Positions 61,372-64,000 of a DNA stretch of 64,000 nucleotides are shown here, piece after piece. The notes under the pieces were generated by a model. The model did not search any database. It saw only the letters and a program-made list of their open reading frames with translations, and had not been told where the DNA came from. The stretch lies in the NCBI RefSeq assembly GCF_022539665.2, contig NC_081335.1:8432001-8496000 (forward strand), in the 5' to 3' direction. Numbering within the stretch: the stretch's first letter is position 1; each line of letters opens with the position of its first letter. The position numbers and the translations under genes were made by a program. The stretch is from Daphnia carinata (taxonomy: Eukaryota; Arthropoda; Branchiopoda; Diplostraca; Daphniidae).

Positions 61372-62997
61372 TCACGTTAGTTTCTTTTTCGGCTCATTAT
61401 GCACAGAAGATTTTATGGTCGTGAAAACAAAGACCGAACGACATAGACGAAAAATCAAATAACAAACCAGCAAACAAAAGGTAAAAATGATAAAAGTCAC
61501 GTCGAGAAGACCTCGTTGGTACAGCCAAAGTTTACGTGACGCTGTCCGTAAGTGAGGGGCCCCCTGATAACGAATCACGTACTCTACCCAATAGATGACT
61601 CTGTCTAGTGGATGATCCATTTGATCACGCATCAAAGTCGAAACGTGATGTATCTTTTCTTTGTACCTGGAACATAATAATTAATGCATGTTTTGAATGA
61701 TAGGACAAGGTAATTACCTCGGATCTTTGAGAATAATCTGAATTGAATTAAATAGTATTTCTTCATTTAGATTGTCCCAATCGAGTCGAATGGCATAGCC
61801 ATCATCCTGAGCCTTTTGAGCGTTGATGGGCTGGTCGGCAAAGACGGGCAGAACAATGAGAGGAACGCCATGAAAAACTGCTTCCTGGTTGCTGAAAAGG
61901 CCACCGTGTGTGATGAATAGACGGACCTTTGAATGGCCGAGAAGATCTTGTTGCGGTAACCAAGGTAACATCTTAACATTAGCTGGAATCATTTCATCCT
62001 TGACGCCAATAGTTTCTTCCCATTTCCACAGGACACGTTGTGACAGCCGGGCAAAAGTAGATAGGAAAATGCGACGGACATCATCCGGAATATCGTTCCC
62101 TTTTAAAATGGAACCGAAACTGACAACGATGAATCCATCTTCACCAGAACCATCAACAAATGATTCCAATTCGTGTGGCAGTGGTTGAGGTGGAACGCAA
62201 TGCAATCCACCTGCTTCAATAACTGCCGAAGATGTTGGTATCTGGTAATTAATACTGAAATGAGTATTAATAATTAATAAACTCAAATAATGGCTTTCAA
62301 TCTCTTTGACGTTTGTTAGATTGTCTCCCAACATGTCACGAGCGATACGATCGACGACAGGCGTCATAAACCAATGGCGAAAGTACAAGACCACCAAGGT
62401 TGAAATCGTATTGAATACACGCTGATGTAGATTCATTTCATCTGTAAAACTGAGTCCAGGATTAGGGAAATGTTCGATGGCTAAAGGTGAACCCACAATG
62501 TCCAATAGCCAAGGCGTCGGTGCTATGCCGTTCATGTAAATGAGCGGAGCGTCGAGGATTCGAATCAAAGGTAAAACACAATCATTCAAAATTGCTTCGA
62601 CTATAATTAAATCGTATTTTTCTTTAGTGTTCATCAACTGATGGAAGATGGGATCTTGGTAAATTGCTTTGCAAAAGATTTCCAATCGATTGGCCATGTT
62701 GAAAAAGAGTTGGAATTGATTGTTTCGATCTTGAAATTTGACTTCATGGTCGATGTTGAATTTCTCCAATTGCGGCGAATATAGCAGACGTAAGTTAGTT
62801 TGATTTAGGTTGCTTTGTGGTTTCAATCCATTCCAAAATGTCACAGAATGGCCACGATCTACCAAGGCGTTCACAACTGGTTTGAAGAAATTGCTGTGAC
62901 TGGGCGCAGTGATTGGTGATAGAAACAGAATATTAGATCCATTGGCCGTCTTGCTGCTGAACAAGGTCAATAACATCACAATTGCACTAACTGACAT
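61372..62997 (-). CDS. UDP-glycosyltransferase 3 (UGT family)
   Basis: 524 aa from exons 62997-61718 and 61666-61372. Signal peptide MSVSAIVMLLTLF. His34 in PITAPSHSN. Donor-binding region WLPQQDLLGHS, THGGLFSNQEAVFHG and FADQPINAQKAQDDGYA. C-terminal TM (FIIFTFCLLVCYLIFRL) and a tail ending KKLT, again KKXX. Same intron position (DPR|Y) as UGTs 1 and 2. The acceptor pocket diverges (GIAPTPWLLDIVG against CMSPPPWLLHAVG), which suggests different substrates. ER membrane conjugating enzyme by family. Confidence 0.94.
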
Positions 62998-64000
62998 TTT
63001 TAAAATTGTTCTTTAGGAATCTCAACGAAACAAGTTCAATCGAATCCACTAAATCACATGATCGATTAAATTTAAAGCGACAGCAAACACGAGGACAACC
63101 GTCCACGTCGATGTCTCGGCACAAGAGAAAAACAACTGCGCAGACGACAGTTACCACACAACAATTGAGAATGTACCACAAGTCTAGGAGAAAAGTCTTG
63201 GCAAAAGCCATTTTAAGCTTTTTTTTTATAGGCACTTGGAGCCCGTCAGGCGTTTTTTGAGGTAAGAATTTTAGCCCTGAAGGTAATGATTACGTTCGTC
63301 TAGATTTTACGTGTATCGCTGCTGGATACAATTCCCCAACATTAACGTTGCGCAATTGTATGGAGTGTAATTACGTCGACCACTATGTACGTTCTTTCAT
63401 TGACCAAGGAGATCCGTAACGTAACTTCCTCATTTTTTTAGCGGTTGTATCCGTTGCCTAGGTCGCGTGGGACTCAGCTATACTCCTACAATGGTTCATC
63501 GTCTTGCATCAACCGTTTCATTGTTCTAGACGTGCTCAATCATCGTCATGCACGTCGCTGGAAGAGGTCAATTTCACGCGAGCATTCACCTTTCCCTTTG
63601 GAAAAACAGCCACCTATTTTTGGAGGAATAAAAGAAAACAGACATTTAAATGTCGACTTACCATTGCATTTCGCTACAATTGCCCAAGGTAAAATACATT
63701 TTTAAAAAACACAGGTTACCGAATTAGCAGACTTTGTGTTCTGTTGGCTGGCTCATTTATTTCCAAACAAGTGGAAAGATCCGTCCCCCGTTGAGCAAAC
63801 GCCAACCACCTGTTCAGGTAAGCTAATCAATGCTCTACCTTTGTAATATTTGTATTTTGAAATCCGAATCTTTTTCATCGCATTTTTTTTTCTTTACATT
63901 CGTTACGGGCAGTTCCATTAGACATCAAATTGTGTACCAGAAAACGATCTTAATGTTAAAACGCACAAGTACGTAGGCCGCCTTCGATAAATTTGGCCTT
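62998..64000 (+). other. weak exon candidates at the window edge
   Basis: Plus-strand pieces with splice-like borders: 63304-63386 (reads CIAAGYNSPTLTLRNCMECN) joins in phase to 63442 onward (LYPLPRSRGTQLYSYNGSSS), which stays open to a stop at 63705. A further open piece, ELADFVFCWLAHLFPNKW, lies at about 63715-63818 before a good donor (TTCAG|GTAAGC). No start codon, domain or family could be assigned, and the gene may continue past the window end. The first few hundred bases should hold the UGT 3 promoter. Confidence 0.2.

Noticed and set aside
63689-63714. 26-bp GT...AG stretch as an intron joining 63442-63688 to 63715 onward
   Set aside because: Too short for spliceosomal removal; the frame simply continues to the stop at 63705.

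Overview
The window is animal nuclear DNA with spliced genes. Most introns are 55-105 bp with GT-AG ends, TATA/initiator promoters are recognisable, and the protein set is arthropod-like: a group I-type metabotropic glutamate receptor, Tyr/Pro/Ala-rich secreted proteins of cuticular type, expanded UGT glycosyltransferases and METTL7-type methyltransferases. Gene compactness and intron size fit a crustacean such as Daphnia. That assignment is inference; no species-diagnostic marker was seen. Genes were assembled exon by exon by matching splice sites and reading phase. Unless noted, exon lengths add up to a whole number of codons.

Layout. 1-1.1 kb: interspersed and inverted repeats. 1.3-7.2 kb (-): complete 12-exon mGluR. 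7.2-14 kb: gene-poor. 14.1-15.2 kb (+): small secreted Pro/Tyr-rich protein. 17.7-22.6 kb (+): three tandem METTL7-like methyltransferases with duplicated spacers. 23.8-25.5 kb (-): UGT. 27.1-28.8 kb (+): decayed fragments, possibly of a polycystin-1-like gene. 29.0-29.8 kb (-): cuticular-type protein. 32.3-32.9 kb (-): unrecognised small secreted protein. 33.6-35.1 kb (-): stand-alone SRA/YDG protein. 35.7-36.5 kb (-): NADPH-dependent FMN reductase. 37.7-38.7 kb (+): RPUSD1-type pseudouridine synthase. 39.8-42.2 kb (+): unrecognised 664-residue protein. 42.2-52.8 kb: gene-poor, with small-exon gene candidates, a decayed gene, GCTAGATGG-type motifs, a two-tier minisatellite and a 344-bp hairpin-rich element with terminal inverted repeats. 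52.8-54.7 kb (-): ALDH7A1. 56.4-58.3 kb (+): MINPP1-like phosphatase. 59.0-60.6 kb (+) and 61.4-63.0 kb (-): two more UGTs, convergent. 63.0-64.0 kb: weak exon candidates.

Function. UGTs, METTL7-like enzymes and a flavin reductase together suggest a region rich in xenobiotic and small-molecule metabolism. There is no sign of co-regulation beyond tandem duplication. ALDH7A1, MINPP and RPUSD1 are housekeeping genes. The least explained signal is the element at 49.84-50.18 kb: perfect 22-bp terminal inverted repeats, a 4-bp flanking duplication, and a chain of strong hairpins with TTCG, GAAA and TACG loops.
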